NCBI GenBank assembly: GCA_964636965.1
Contig: CAZWST010000003.1
Coordinates: forward strand, 11,868 to 75,867
Reading direction: 5' to 3'
Source: CAG-582 sp964636965
GTDB taxonomy: Bacteria > Bacillota_I > Bacilli_A > RF39 > UBA660
DNA: 64,000 bases
Shown: positions 52,420 to 61,311 of the stretch, one piece after another
How positions within the stretch are numbered: the stretch's first letter is position 1
How the letters are laid out: each line of letters opens with the position of its first letter
Translations under genes and position numbers: made by a program
Notes under the pieces: model-generated
Database searches by the model: none
What the model was told of the DNA's origin: nothing
What the model saw: only the letters and a program-made list of their open reading frames with translations

Positions 52420-53136
52420 ATGAAAAAAAAGATAATCATAAAAATAGCAATAGTAGCAATAATTATTGCTTTACTAATAGGACAGAATATTTATATAAAG
52501 GCAACAAATTTAACGAAACTTGAAAGAATAAAGGTTAAAGAACAATTTAATATAATAGAAAGTAGCCTTTCTGAACTAAGCCAAGATTATAAAAAAGAAA
52601 ATGATCAATGTATAAGTTTTGCAATGTACCTTTTAAACTCTATAAAAGATGATAAAGATATAAATAGTAGCAAATTAAGCAAAACAATAAAAGAATATAT
52701 TAATTTTGACATGTCGGAGAGTGATATTGAAAACATTGGTATAACTATCTATTTATCTAATAGGTTTATTATATATGATAATGAAAATCATGTTTATAAA
52801 ATTGATAGTGAAGATAAGACAAATTCTGAGATAGCACAGGAAGAAATAGAAAAATATAAAATTAAAAAAATAAGGAAAATTGGCAATAAATACGTTGTTT
52901 ATTATGATAAGCATGTGTTTAACAATCCTTACGAAATTTTAAATTATTATAATGATAATCATTCAGAAACTGATGTATCAAAATTAATTGATTATTTAAA
53001 TGGTAAGGCTACTAAAAGAGAAATAGATATGCTTTTGACTGAAGATGTTATAAAAAATGTTAAAAATGAAACAAAAAATGGTGTTTTAGAATTTGTTGTT
53101 AAAGGAGAAAGATTACTTATAAATTCTATTAAATAA
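52420..53136 (+). CDS. Membrane-anchored partner of the giant surface protein, unknown function
   Basis: The 238-residue product has an N-terminal membrane helix (about 5-26) followed by a mostly helical, charged extracytoplasmic domain with no recognised motif. AGGAG overlaps the stop codon of the giant gene, so translation is coupled. Together with the 41,863 gene this gives each giant protein a small single-pass partner, one before and one after. A role in export, folding or retention is suggested by position only. Confidence 0.55.
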   Translation: MKKKIIIKIAIVAIIIALLIGQNIYIKATNLTKLERIKVKEQFNIIESSLSELSQDYKKENDQCISFAMYLLNSIKDDKDINSSKLSKTIKEYINFDMSESDIENIGITIYLSNRFIIYDNENHVYKIDSEDKTNSEIAQEEIEKYKIKKIRKIGNKYVVYYDKHVFNNPYEILNYYNDNHSETDVSKLIDYLNGKATKREIDMLLTEDVIKNVKNETKNGVLEFVVKGERLLINSIK

Positions 53137-53208
53137 AAAATAATTTATAAAGAATTATAAAAAACATTTTGTTTATCTTAATCTTAATTGTAAAATATTA
53201 TAAAAAAG

Positions 53209-53241
53209 AAAAGTATTTGATCAAATACTTTTTCTTTTTTT
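53209..53241 (+). terminator. Terminator with perfect 24-bp palindrome
   Basis: AAAAGTATTTGA pairs with TCAAATACTTTT with no loop outside the turn. A C and a seven-T run follow shortly. Confidence 0.75.
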
Positions 53242-53261
53242 ATAGAAGTTTTTTCTTTTTT

Positions 53262-53291
53262 ATACCATTTTTATTATACTTTTGGTATAAT
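53262..53291 (+). promoter_or_regulatory. Promoter of the rlmN-rpe operon with inverted repeat
   Basis: ATACCA (53,262) and TGGTAT (53,283) repeat the 15-base-gap inverted repeat seen at 46,059. TGGTATAAT (53,283-53,291) ends 17 bases before ATG 53,309. Confidence 0.65.
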
Positions 53292-53308
53292 GATAATAAG
53301 GTGAAAAT

Positions 53309-54331
53309 ATGGACTGTATATTTGATTACAAATTATCCGATATGCAAGAATATTTTACTAAATCAGGAGAAAAAAAATATAAAGCTAAACAAATATATGA
53401 ATGGCTTTATAAAAAAAGAGTATATAAGTTTTCTGATATGAGTAATATAAGTCATGCACTTCAGGAAAAATTAGAATCATCGTTTTCAACTTCAATGCTA
53501 AAATTAAGGCGCAAGCAGACAAGTGATTTAACTAATAAATATTTGTTTGAACTTGATGATGGCAATTTAATTGAAGCTGTTCTTATGCGACATGATTATG
53601 GTTTAAGTGTTTGTGTATCTAGCCAAGTAGGATGCAACATGGGATGTACATTCTGTGAATCTGGAAGACTTAAAAAAGTTAGAAATTTAAGTGCTGGAGA
53701 AATTGTAAGACAAATACTTATGATTGAAGAGGATATAAAAGAACGTATTTCATCAGTAGTAGTTATGGGAATTGGTGAACCATTTGATAACTATGATAAT
53801 ATAATGGACTTTATTAGAATAATAAATGATCCAAATGGTATCGCGATAGGGGCAAGGCACATAACAGTTTCAACTAGTGGTTTGGTCCCAAAGATATATG
53901 ATTATGCAAATGAAGCTATTCAAACAAATTTAGCTATATCATTACATGCTCCCAATAATATACTAAGAAATAAAATAATGAAGGTTAATAAAGCCTATCC
54001 ATTAGAAGAATTAATTTCTTCTATAAAATATTATATAGAAAAAACTAATAGAAGAGTAACTATTGAATATTTATTATTAAGTGGTGTAAATGATTCATTA
54101 GACTCAGCTAAAGAACTTGCTCATTTAATTAAAGGTTTAAATGTTTATGTTAATTTAATTCCTTATAATGAAACAAGTCATATTGAATACAAGAAAAGTA
54201 GTAATGAAACAATAATGAAGTTTTATGACACTTTAAAAAAACAGGGAATTAACGTAACTGTTAGACGTGAATTTGGTGGTAATATTGATGCTGCTTGCGG
54301 ACAGTTACGAGCTAATGAGGTGGAAAAATGA
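53309..54331 (+). CDS. rlmN: 23S rRNA/tRNA (adenine-C2)-methyltransferase
   Basis: The 340-residue radical-SAM enzyme methylates C2 of A2503 in 23S rRNA and A37 of some tRNAs. The cluster motif CNMGCTFC (Cx3Cx2C) is near residue 109. The helical N-terminal domain (YKAKQIYEWLYKKRVYKFSDM) is present, and the catalytic Cys is in the C-terminal IDAACGQL near 331. AAGGTG stands 5 bases before the ATG. Its last four bases overlap prpC. The order rlmN-prpC-prkC-rsgA-rpe is conserved in Firmicutes. Confidence 0.95.
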   Translation: MDCIFDYKLSDMQEYFTKSGEKKYKAKQIYEWLYKKRVYKFSDMSNISHALQEKLESSFSTSMLKLRRKQTSDLTNKYLFELDDGNLIEAVLMRHDYGLSVCVSSQVGCNMGCTFCESGRLKKVRNLSAGEIVRQILMIEEDIKERISSVVVMGIGEPFDNYDNIMDFIRIINDPNGIAIGARHITVSTSGLVPKIYDYANEAIQTNLAISLHAPNNILRNKIMKVNKAYPLEELISSIKYYIEKTNRRVTIEYLLLSGVNDSLDSAKELAHLIKGLNVYVNLIPYNETSHIEYKKSSNETIMKFYDTLKKQGINVTVRREFGGNIDAACGQLRANEVEK

Positions 54332-55068
54332 AGTCATTTTATATTACAGACTCAGGAAGAGTAAGAAGTCATAATGAAGACTCAGTAACAATTGTAAAAA
54401 ATGCTGCATCAGAACATTTAATGATTGTTGCAGACGGAATGGGAGGACACAGAGCTGGTGAAGTAGCATCATCCATGGTAGTAACACAAATAGGTTCTAA
54501 ATTTAAAGCTTTATCAACAATTGGAACAAAGATAGATGCTGTAAATTGGTTAAAAGAAAATGTTCAAGAAATTAATAATAATATTATTAAGTATAGTGAA
54601 GAACATCCTGAATCAATGGGACTTGGAACAACTTGTGTTATGGCGCTTCTAACTAAAGATTTCCTTCTATTCGTTAATATTGGTGATTCAAGCGGCTTCG
54701 TATTTAAGAATGGTAAACTTAAGAAAATCACTCGTGATCATACATTAGTTAACTTCTTAGTTGAAACGGGAGACCTATCTGAGGCTGAAGCTCAAAATCA
54801 TCCAAAGAAAAATGTACTTATGAAAGCTTTAGGCGCAGCCGATCAATGTGAAATAGATATATTTGAAGTTGAAACTGACATTGATGCAATCATGCTTTGC
54901 AGTGATGGACTTACAAATATGCTTTCACAGGATCAAATTGAAAAAGTACTAAATGAAACAGAAATAACTGTTGAAGATAAGTTGATAAAATTAATAAAGA
55001 AATGCAACGTTAGAGGTGGAACAGATAATATATCAATTGCTTATCTAGTTAAAGAAAGAGAGGCATAA
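54328..55068 (+). CDS. prpC: PP2C-type Ser/Thr protein phosphatase
   Basis: The 246-residue metal-dependent phosphatase reverses phosphorylation by PrkC. Metal-site motifs are visible: SGRVRSHNEDS near residue 8, VADGMGGHRAGE near 35, GDSSGF near 120, LCSDGLTNML near 190 and GGTDNIS near 232. The start overlaps the rlmN stop (ATGA). The kinase gene follows after 2 bases. Confidence 0.95.
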   Translation: MKSFYITDSGRVRSHNEDSVTIVKNAASEHLMIVADGMGGHRAGEVASSMVVTQIGSKFKALSTIGTKIDAVNWLKENVQEINNNIIKYSEEHPESMGLGTTCVMALLTKDFLLFVNIGDSSGFVFKNGKLKKITRDHTLVNFLVETGDLSEAEAQNHPKKNVLMKALGAADQCEIDIFEVETDIDAIMLCSDGLTNMLSQDQIEKVLNETEITVEDKLIKLIKKCNVRGGTDNISIAYLVKEREA

Positions 55069-55070
55069 AT

Positions 55071-56888
55071 ATGATAATGAAAGGTCAAAAGATAAACGAC
55101 CGATATCAAATCATCAAGACTATTGGTGAAGGTGGTATGGCTAATGTTTATCTTGCATATGATACTATTCTTGATCGTAATGTTGCAGTAAAAGTGCTTC
55201 GTGGAGATTTAGCTACGGATGAAAAATTCGTTAGACGTTTCCAAAGAGAAGCTTTATCTGCATCAAGCCTAAGCCACCCAAATATAGTAGAAGTTTATGA
55301 TGTAGGTGAAGACAATGGTTCATATTACATCGTAATGGAATATATTGAAGGAAAACACTTAAAACAATTGTTAAAAAAACGTGGGAATTTAACATTAACA
55401 GAAGTTGTTGATATCATGTTACAAGTAACTGATGGTATGTCAGCAGCTCATGATTCGTATATAATTCACCGAGATATAAAACCTCAAAATATTATGATTC
55501 TAGAAAATGGGCTTATTAAAATAACTGACTTTGGTATTGCGATGGCTTTAAATTCAACTCAATTAACTCAAACAAATTCAGTTATGGGATCAGTTCATTA
55601 TCTTCCACCTGAACAAGCATCAGGAAAGGGAGCAACAATTCAAAGTGATGTTTATTCTATGGGAATTTTAATGTATGAACTTCTAACTGGAACTCTTCCA
55701 TTTAGAGGAGATAATGCTGTAGAAATAGCGCTTAAGCATATTAAAGAGCCATTCCCAAGTGTTAAAGACAAGGTTCCAAATTTGCCACAGTCAATTGAAA
55801 ATATTATTATGAGAGCAACAGCTAAGAATGTCAAAAATAGATATGCTGATGCTAAAGAAATGCATGATGATTTAAAAACCGCTTTATCAGATTCACGTGT
55901 AAGTGAACCTAAATATGTATTTAAATATCCAGAAGATGAAACAGATTCATCTAAGAAGAAAAAAGAAGCTGAACAAGACTTTTTAAAAGACAAAGAAGAA
56001 GATAAAAAAGTAAAAACAACTAAGAAGGAAACAACAAAAGAAGAACCACAAGAAAAAAATGAAGATGCGGGAGAGATCGATATTAAAGCTAAACAAATTA
56101 CTGAAAGAGATTTAAAGAAGAAAGAAAACAAATTATTATTAATACTTGCAGTAATATTTACATCTATTGTCGTAATAGTTACAACACTTGTATTATTACT
56201 ACCTAGAATTAATAAAGTCAAAATTAATGAAGTACCAAAAGTTGAAGGATTAACTGTTTTAGAGGCTGAACAAAAACTTCAAGAGATGGGATTCGAAATA
56301 GATGAAGAACAAAAAGAAGTTTCGTCATCAGAAATCGACGAAGGACGTGTTGTAAGAACATCTCCACAAGCAGGAAGCAAGAGAAAAGAAGGATCAATTA
56401 TTACTCTTTATGTATCTGGTGGGGAAAAAGGATACGTAGTTGAAGAACTTGCTGGACAAAATGTTACAGAAGTAAAAGCTGTTTTAGAAAAAATGTATAA
56501 TTTATATGTAATATTAAAAGAAGAAGAGAATGATACAGCTAATGTTAATGAAATTATACGTACTGAACCTGGAGCTGGTACAACCTTAACTGAGGGAGAT
56601 ACAATCACGATTTTTATCCCAAATAAGACAAGTGATTATCCAGATTTTACTAATGGAGAATATACATTAAAAGCAATAGAAGCATGGTGTGAAAAATATA
56701 GTATTAATTTAACACCAGTCTATAATCCAACTGATGAATATCCGGCTGGAACAATTTATTCTCAATCACAAAAAGCTGGAACATCAGCTATGCCAAATCA
56801 AGATTTAACAATTTATATTGCTGAAGAACCTGAAAGTGGCGATAACTTAGATAATGGAGACATGCCAGTAGATGCTGGAGAAGAATAA
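55071..56888 (+). CDS. prkC: PASTA-domain Ser/Thr protein kinase
   Basis: The 605-residue kinase has a cytoplasmic catalytic domain (about 10-275). Visible there are GEGGMANVYLA, the Lys in VAVKVL, HRDIKPQN near 138, DFGIA near 160 and the Thr-rich activation loop. An acidic-basic linker and one membrane helix (about 358-380) follow. Three PASTA domains (about 388-590) face the outside and bind wall muropeptides or lipid II. In Bacillus PrkC also triggers spore germination by muropeptides, which fits the ger operon in this window. It is preceded by its phosphatase and overlaps rsgA by one base (TAATG). Confidence 0.95.
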   Translation: MIMKGQKINDRYQIIKTIGEGGMANVYLAYDTILDRNVAVKVLRGDLATDEKFVRRFQREALSASSLSHPNIVEVYDVGEDNGSYYIVMEYIEGKHLKQLLKKRGNLTLTEVVDIMLQVTDGMSAAHDSYIIHRDIKPQNIMILENGLIKITDFGIAMALNSTQLTQTNSVMGSVHYLPPEQASGKGATIQSDVYSMGILMYELLTGTLPFRGDNAVEIALKHIKEPFPSVKDKVPNLPQSIENIIMRATAKNVKNRYADAKEMHDDLKTALSDSRVSEPKYVFKYPEDETDSSKKKKEAEQDFLKDKEEDKKVKTTKKETTKEEPQEKNEDAGEIDIKAKQITERDLKKKENKLLLILAVIFTSIVVIVTTLVLLLPRINKVKINEVPKVEGLTVLEAEQKLQEMGFEIDEEQKEVSSSEIDEGRVVRTSPQAGSKRKEGSIITLYVSGGEKGYVVEELAGQNVTEVKAVLEKMYNLYVILKEEENDTANVNEIIRTEPGAGTTLTEGDTITIFIPNKTSDYPDFTNGEYTLKAIEAWCEKYSINLTPVYNPTDEYPAGTIYSQSQKAGTSAMPNQDLTIYIAEEPESGDNLDNGDMPVDAGEE

Positions 56889-57736
56889 TGACACAAGGAA
56901 GAATTATAAAAAACATAAGTGATACATATACAGTTGATGCAAATAATTTAACATATGACTGCAAGGCTAGGGGAATAAATAGATATAAAAATATTATTCC
57001 CTTAGTTGGCGATATAGTAGAATTTGATGAAAAATCCTTAGTTATTGAAAGCATTCAAAAAAGAAAGAATGAATTAACAAGACCAACAGTTGCCAACATT
57101 GATTCTTGCATCATTGTAACAAGTTTAAAACATCCAGATTATTCACCATCATTACTCGATAAAATGTTAACAAATGTCATATTATCAAACATAAGACCAA
57201 TTATTGTGTTTTCAAAATATGATTTACTTGATGAAAATGGAAAAACATATTTTGATGAGATAATTAAGTACTATAAAAGATTATTTCCGACATTTTTAAA
57301 TACAGAAATATCTTTAATAGAAAAAGAAATATCAGGAGAAACTGTTACTCTTTCAGGACAAACTGGAGCTGGTAAATCAAGTTTCATAAATAAGTTAGAT
57401 GCAAATTTAAACCTAGCAACAAATGAAATATCTTTTGCTTTAGGACGTGGTAAACATACAACAAGACATGTTGAACTATTTAAAGTTAAAGATTATTACA
57501 TTGCCGATACTCCAGGATTTTCAGCACTTGATGTTAAGTATGATAAAGATAATATTAGATTTTCTTTTGTTGAATTTAAAAATGATGAATGCAAGTTCCG
57601 TGATTGCAAACATTTAATGGAAATAGGTTGTAAGGTCAAAGAAGATGTTGATGCAGGGAAAATATTAAAAAGTAGATATGAAAGTTATAAAGGAATGATG
57701 CAAGATGAAAACTTCAATAACGTTTTTAAAAAGTAA
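56888..57736 (+). CDS. rsgA: Ribosome small-subunit-dependent GTPase
   Basis: The 282-residue circularly permuted GTPase checks 30S subunit maturation. It has an N-terminal OB-fold, the G4-like motif FSKYDLL near 110, P-loop SGQTGAGKSSFIN near 157, G3 DTPGFSAL near 205 and the zinc site CKFRDCKHLMEIGC near 238. It starts on the last base of prkC and its end overlaps rpe by 32 bases. Confidence 0.93.
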   Translation: MTQGRIIKNISDTYTVDANNLTYDCKARGINRYKNIIPLVGDIVEFDEKSLVIESIQKRKNELTRPTVANIDSCIIVTSLKHPDYSPSLLDKMLTNVILSNIRPIIVFSKYDLLDENGKTYFDEIIKYYKRLFPTFLNTEISLIEKEISGETVTLSGQTGAGKSSFINKLDANLNLATNEISFALGRGKHTTRHVELFKVKDYYIADTPGFSALDVKYDKDNIRFSFVEFKNDECKFRDCKHLMEIGCKVKEDVDAGKILKSRYESYKGMMQDENFNNVFKK

Positions 57737-58334
57737 ATACGATCGCACAGGAACAATAAATAGAATAATGGAAACAGACACTGATTATATTCATGTAGAT
57801 ATAATGGATGGCGTGTTTGTAGATCGTACAGTTTTAAGTATTGATGAAACTAAGCAATTATTTGAAAATTCTAAAAAGCCATTAGATATTCACTTAATGT
57901 GCGCTCATCCTAAAAAATATATCGAAGAACTTTCCAATCTTAATGTGGCATGTTTTACTATTCATGCGGAGATAGAAGATGATGTTTCAGAACTTATATC
58001 ACTTATACATAGTTTAGGAATCTCTGCAGGAATTGCCATAAAGTTAGAAACATCTATACAAGATATTGAATCCTATCTAGATTCAATTGAAAATGTTTTA
58101 ATTATGGGTATAATTCCAGGATATGGTGGTCAAAAGTTAGTTAGATCATCTGTAGATAAAATTGATGAATTAATAAGATACCGTGAAAAGTATAATTACC
58201 ACTATAAGATATCTTTAGATGGTGGAGTGAATGCTGATACGAGAGGATTACTTGATAATCTTGATATTATCGTGGCAGGTTCTTATGTCTGTGAATCAGA
58301 TGATTATCAGAAAACAATTAATACATTAAGATAA
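57705..58334 (+). CDS. rpe: Ribulose-phosphate 3-epimerase
   Basis: The 209-residue TIM-barrel enzyme interconverts ribulose 5-phosphate and xylulose 5-phosphate in the pentose phosphate pathway. Catalytic and phosphate sites are visible: HVDIMDGVFV near residue 30 with the first Asp, LDIHLM near 60, IIPGYGGQK near 135 and SLDGGVN near 166 with the second Asp. The start lies inside rsgA, with AAAGGA about 10 bases upstream, so it is translationally coupled. It ends the operon at a terminator. Confidence 0.92.
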   Translation: MKTSITFLKSKYDRTGTINRIMETDTDYIHVDIMDGVFVDRTVLSIDETKQLFENSKKPLDIHLMCAHPKKYIEELSNLNVACFTIHAEIEDDVSELISLIHSLGISAGIAIKLETSIQDIESYLDSIENVLIMGIIPGYGGQKLVRSSVDKIDELIRYREKYNYHYKISLDGGVNADTRGLLDNLDIIVAGSYVCESDDYQKTINTLR

Positions 58335-58352
58335 AACTTAATGTGTTTTTTT
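58323..58352 (+). terminator. Terminator of the rlmN-rpe operon
   Basis: An 8-bp ACATTAAG/CTTAATGT stem with loop ATAAAA is followed by a seven-T run. It overlaps the rpe stop codon. Confidence 0.8.
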
Positions 58353-58405
58353 GCCCAAAACTAAAAAGTTATTTATCGTATTATATTTAAAAAGGGGAAG
58401 TGAGT

Positions 58406-58987
58406 ATGAATTTAATAGATAAAGAAGAATATAGTTTAGAGCTTGGAGCATCTCTTTATGATGCAATTTTTACTAGTGAAAGTGAAACAGAAGATTTAAT
58501 TTTATATGTAGATAGTATCTTAGAGGCAGGTGCAAATGTAAATTATAAAGATTTTGAATCTGGTAACACATCAATAATGCTTGCTATCAAGAAAAATTAT
58601 CCAAGATGTTTTAATACATTATTAAAAAAAGATCCAGATTTAGAAAGTGCTAATGTTGAAGGCATTAGGGCCGTTCATTTAGCCTCTTCAAGTGCTGAAT
58701 CTTTCTACTTAACGGAGTTAACAAAAAAAGAAGTTGATATTAATGCTCCTGATAAACATCGTAATAGACCAATTAATTATGCTATTAAAAATTGTGTAAT
58801 TGAAAACATATCTTGTCTTTTTAAGAAAAAGTGTATTTTAAATTCACTTAATAACTATGGTATGTCAATTTATGATGAAGCTACACTTACTGGAAATGAC
58901 GAAGTTATTAAATTAGTTTTTAATCCTTCAGAAAAACATGAACATAAATTAAAAAGGCTATTTAATAAACTCTTTAAGAATGTGTAG
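58406..58987 (+). CDS. Ankyrin-repeat protein
   Basis: The 193-residue cytoplasmic protein has about four ankyrin-like repeats. Recognisable units include GANVNYKDFESGNTSIMLAI near residue 41, VEGIRAVHLASSSAE near 84 and KEVDINAPDKHRNRPINYAI near 110. The tail is basic. It is presumably a protein-binding scaffold with unknown partner. ATG 58,406 is chosen because AAAGGGGA at 58,391-58,398 is correctly spaced; GTG 58,400 is too close. Confidence 0.75.
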   Translation: MNLIDKEEYSLELGASLYDAIFTSESETEDLILYVDSILEAGANVNYKDFESGNTSIMLAIKKNYPRCFNTLLKKDPDLESANVEGIRAVHLASSSAESFYLTELTKKEVDINAPDKHRNRPINYAIKNCVIENISCLFKKKCILNSLNNYGMSIYDEATLTGNDEVIKLVFNPSEKHEHKLKRLFNKLFKNV

Positions 58988-59009
58988 TATTCCAAATAAG
59001 AGATAAATA

Positions 59010-59018
59010 TGATATAGT
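59010..59018 (+). promoter_or_regulatory. Extended -10 promoter
   Basis: TGATATAGT ends 16 bases before ATG 59,035. Confidence 0.5.
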
Positions 59019-59034
59019 ATATATGTGGTAATTT

Positions 59035-60312
59035 ATGAGTTATAATGCGGTACTAGAATTAATTTTTATTTTTTTGATTTATTCTTTTATTGGATGGGTT
59101 CTTGAAGTAACATCCGTTGCAATTAAAGAAGGAAAATTTGTAAATAGAGGAATAACTAGTGGACCACTATGTCCAATATATGGCTTATGTTCAATAATTA
59201 TATTACTAATATCTAGAGATATAAAAAGCGTTTTTGGTATTTTTATTGCATCCATCATATATGGAACATTTATTGAATTTTTAGTTGGTAAACTTCTAGA
59301 AAAAATCAATAAAGCTAAATGGTGGGACTATTCAAATAAAAAGTTTAACTTTGATGGATATATATGTTTAGAGTATTCCATTCTTTGGGGAATACTTGGA
59401 GTATTATTAGTAAAATTTATAAATCCAATTTTAATAACGATATTTGGTAATATAAATACATTTATCAAAAGTATTGTTATATTTGCTTTATTTGGAATAG
59501 CTGTGGTAGACTTAATAACTTCTTTCATCACAATAAAGATAATTAATACAAAAAAGCTGGAATATATTTCTAATCGTTTAGGTGATTTTATTCTATCATC
59601 TTCTAAAAAAAGAATTGAAAGAGCTTATCCAAGTATTAAGAAAAAAAAGAAAAATGAAGATAAAAAAGTCTTTGCTGAAGGTTTAAACTTTTACAAATTA
59701 TTTTTGATATTTTTAATAGGGGCCTTTGTTGGTGATATCTGGGAAATTATATATTGCAGATTTTCCATGCATAGGTGGATGAGTAGATCATCTTTAGTGT
59801 TTGGACAACTCTCTATTGTTTGGGGATTTGGCCTTGCGCTTGCGACCATTTGCTTACATAGATATAAAGATAAGAATGTGACTTTTATTTTTATAGTAGG
59901 TAGTATTATGGGAGGAGCATTTGAATATGTCTGCAGCGTATTTACAGAAGTATTCTTTGGGACAATTTTCTGGGATTATTCACACATACCATTTAATATA
60001 AATGGTAGAATAAATTTACTTTTCTGTTTATTTTGGGGACTTGCCGCTGTAATATTTATCAGAATTATTTATCCAATACTCACGAATTGGATTGAAAAAA
60101 TACCAAAAAAATTTGGAACTATTGCAACAATTATCTTGTTTGTTTTATTCATAATAGATTTACTTATCACTGGGTCTGTTATGATGCGATACAACAATCG
60201 TATAAAAGGAAAAGAAGCAACTAATATAGTTGAAAAGTTATGTGATAAATATGCTAATGATGACTACATGAAAAAAAGATGGTCAAATATGAAATTAGCA
60301 AGTAAGGAGTAG
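59035..60312 (+). CDS. Membrane protein with two CmpB/DUF1113-type domains
   Basis: The 425-residue protein is a tandem duplication of the putative ABC-transporter type IV (CmpB) fold. The first half (1-205) shows YSFIGWVLEV, FVNRGITSGPLCPIYG and WWDYS. The second half (215-425) shows FVGDIWEIIYCRF, SSLVFGQLSIVWG and FWDYSHIPFNINGRINL. The equivalent motifs align but have diverged. About ten membrane helices are present. Single-domain members are common in Firmicutes; their function is not established. The Shine-Dalgarno is weak. It is followed by popT after 3 bases, so the two form an operon. Confidence 0.75.
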   Translation: MSYNAVLELIFIFLIYSFIGWVLEVTSVAIKEGKFVNRGITSGPLCPIYGLCSIIILLISRDIKSVFGIFIASIIYGTFIEFLVGKLLEKINKAKWWDYSNKKFNFDGYICLEYSILWGILGVLLVKFINPILITIFGNINTFIKSIVIFALFGIAVVDLITSFITIKIINTKKLEYISNRLGDFILSSSKKRIERAYPSIKKKKKNEDKKVFAEGLNFYKLFLIFLIGAFVGDIWEIIYCRFSMHRWMSRSSLVFGQLSIVWGFGLALATICLHRYKDKNVTFIFIVGSIMGGAFEYVCSVFTEVFFGTIFWDYSHIPFNINGRINLLFCLFWGLAAVIFIRIIYPILTNWIEKIPKKFGTIATIILFVLFIIDLLITGSVMMRYNNRIKGKEATNIVEKLCDKYANDDYMKKRWSNMKLASKE

Positions 60313-60315
60313 AAT

Positions 60316-61206
60316 ATGAAAATAATAAAAGATTATATAATGAATATGTTTAATGGTTTCTGTATGGCTCTTGCCGACTCAGTACCTGGAGTATCTGGAG
60401 GAACAATTGCGTTTTTACTAGGATTTTATGATAAATTTATAAATTCTTTAGATGATTTCTTCAGAGGGTCATTAAAGCAAAAGAAAAGCGCTTTAACATT
60501 TTTAATAAAACTAGGTATAGGATGGGTAATTGGATTCCTTGCAGCTGCAACGGTTCTATCAAACCTTTTTACTACTAAGATTTATTCAATGTCATCATTA
60601 TTCATTGGTTTTATTGTTGCTGCAATACCATTAATAATTAAAGAAGAACTTGACTCATTTAAAGGTAAATATAAAAATATTATATTTTTGATATTAGGTG
60701 CTTTATTAGTAGTAGGAATTACACTTCTAAATGGAGCTCCATCACTTAATGTGGATTTAGCAAATCCTAATGTATTTACTTATCTTTATGTTTTAGTTGC
60801 AGCCTCTATTGCAATAACAGCCATGGTTTTGCCTGGAATATCAGGTTCAACTTTATTATTAGTTTTTGGATTATATATTCCAATAATGAATTCTATAAAA
60901 GAACTTCTTAAATTCAATCTATCAGTACTTCCTATCCTTATAGTATTTGGAGTAGGTGTACTATTTGGAATTGTATTCTTTGTAAAATTATTAAGAATAG
61001 GATTAAAAAAATATAGAAGTCAAATATGCTATGCAATAGTAGGTATGATGATAGCATCATTATTTTCAATTGTAATGGGTCCAACCACATTAGAAGAGCC
61101 ACTTAAAATGTTAACATTTAAAACTTTTGACATATTATTTTTTATACTAGGCATAATAATAATATCCCTACTTGAAATAATAAGAACAAGATTAAGTAAA
61201 AAATAG
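60316..61206 (+). CDS. popT: DUF368 undecaprenyl-phosphate translocase
   Basis: The 296-residue multi-pass membrane protein belongs to the DUF368 family. The signature ADSVPGVSGGTIAFLLG is near residue 20, and its inverted-repeat counterpart VLPGISGSTLLLVFGLY is near 170. DUF368 proteins return undecaprenyl phosphate to the inner leaflet for reuse in cell-wall synthesis. It is co-transcribed with the CmpB-like gene. No terminator follows it before the TasA-like promoter. Confidence 0.85.
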   Translation: MKIIKDYIMNMFNGFCMALADSVPGVSGGTIAFLLGFYDKFINSLDDFFRGSLKQKKSALTFLIKLGIGWVIGFLAAATVLSNLFTTKIYSMSSLFIGFIVAAIPLIIKEELDSFKGKYKNIIFLILGALLVVGITLLNGAPSLNVDLANPNVFTYLYVLVAASIAITAMVLPGISGSTLLLVFGLYIPIMNSIKELLKFNLSVLPILIVFGVGVLFGIVFFVKLLRIGLKKYRSQICYAIVGMMIASLFSIVMGPTTLEEPLKMLTFKTFDILFFILGIIIISLLEIIRTRLSKK

Positions 61207-61228
61207 AGTGTAAACTACGTAAAAAAAT

Positions 61229-61235
61229 TGTCGAA
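61229..61235 (+). promoter_or_regulatory. Spo0A box upstream of the TasA-like gene
   Basis: TGTCGAA is a perfect 0A-box core located 5 bases upstream of the -35. This is a position at which Spo0A could activate. Confidence 0.5.
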
Positions 61236-61240
61236 TATTG

Positions 61241-61268
61241 TTGATAATAGACGTTATTGTGATAAAAT
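61241..61268 (+). promoter_or_regulatory. Promoter of the TasA-sipW operon
   Basis: TTGATA (61,241), a 16-base spacer and TAAAAT (61,263), with a TG extension (TGATAAAAT), are seen. It is one of the best promoters in the window. The leader is about 37 bases, longer than usual here. Confidence 0.65.
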
Positions 61269-61311
61269 TTAATCATAAAGACAATAATAGAAAAGAAAGG
61301 AATGTTTTAAA

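Noticed and set aside
53169..53441. 90-residue plus-strand frame overlapping the rlmN start.
   Set aside because: It covers a terminator and the rlmN promoter in another frame and encodes a low-complexity Phe/Lys stretch.
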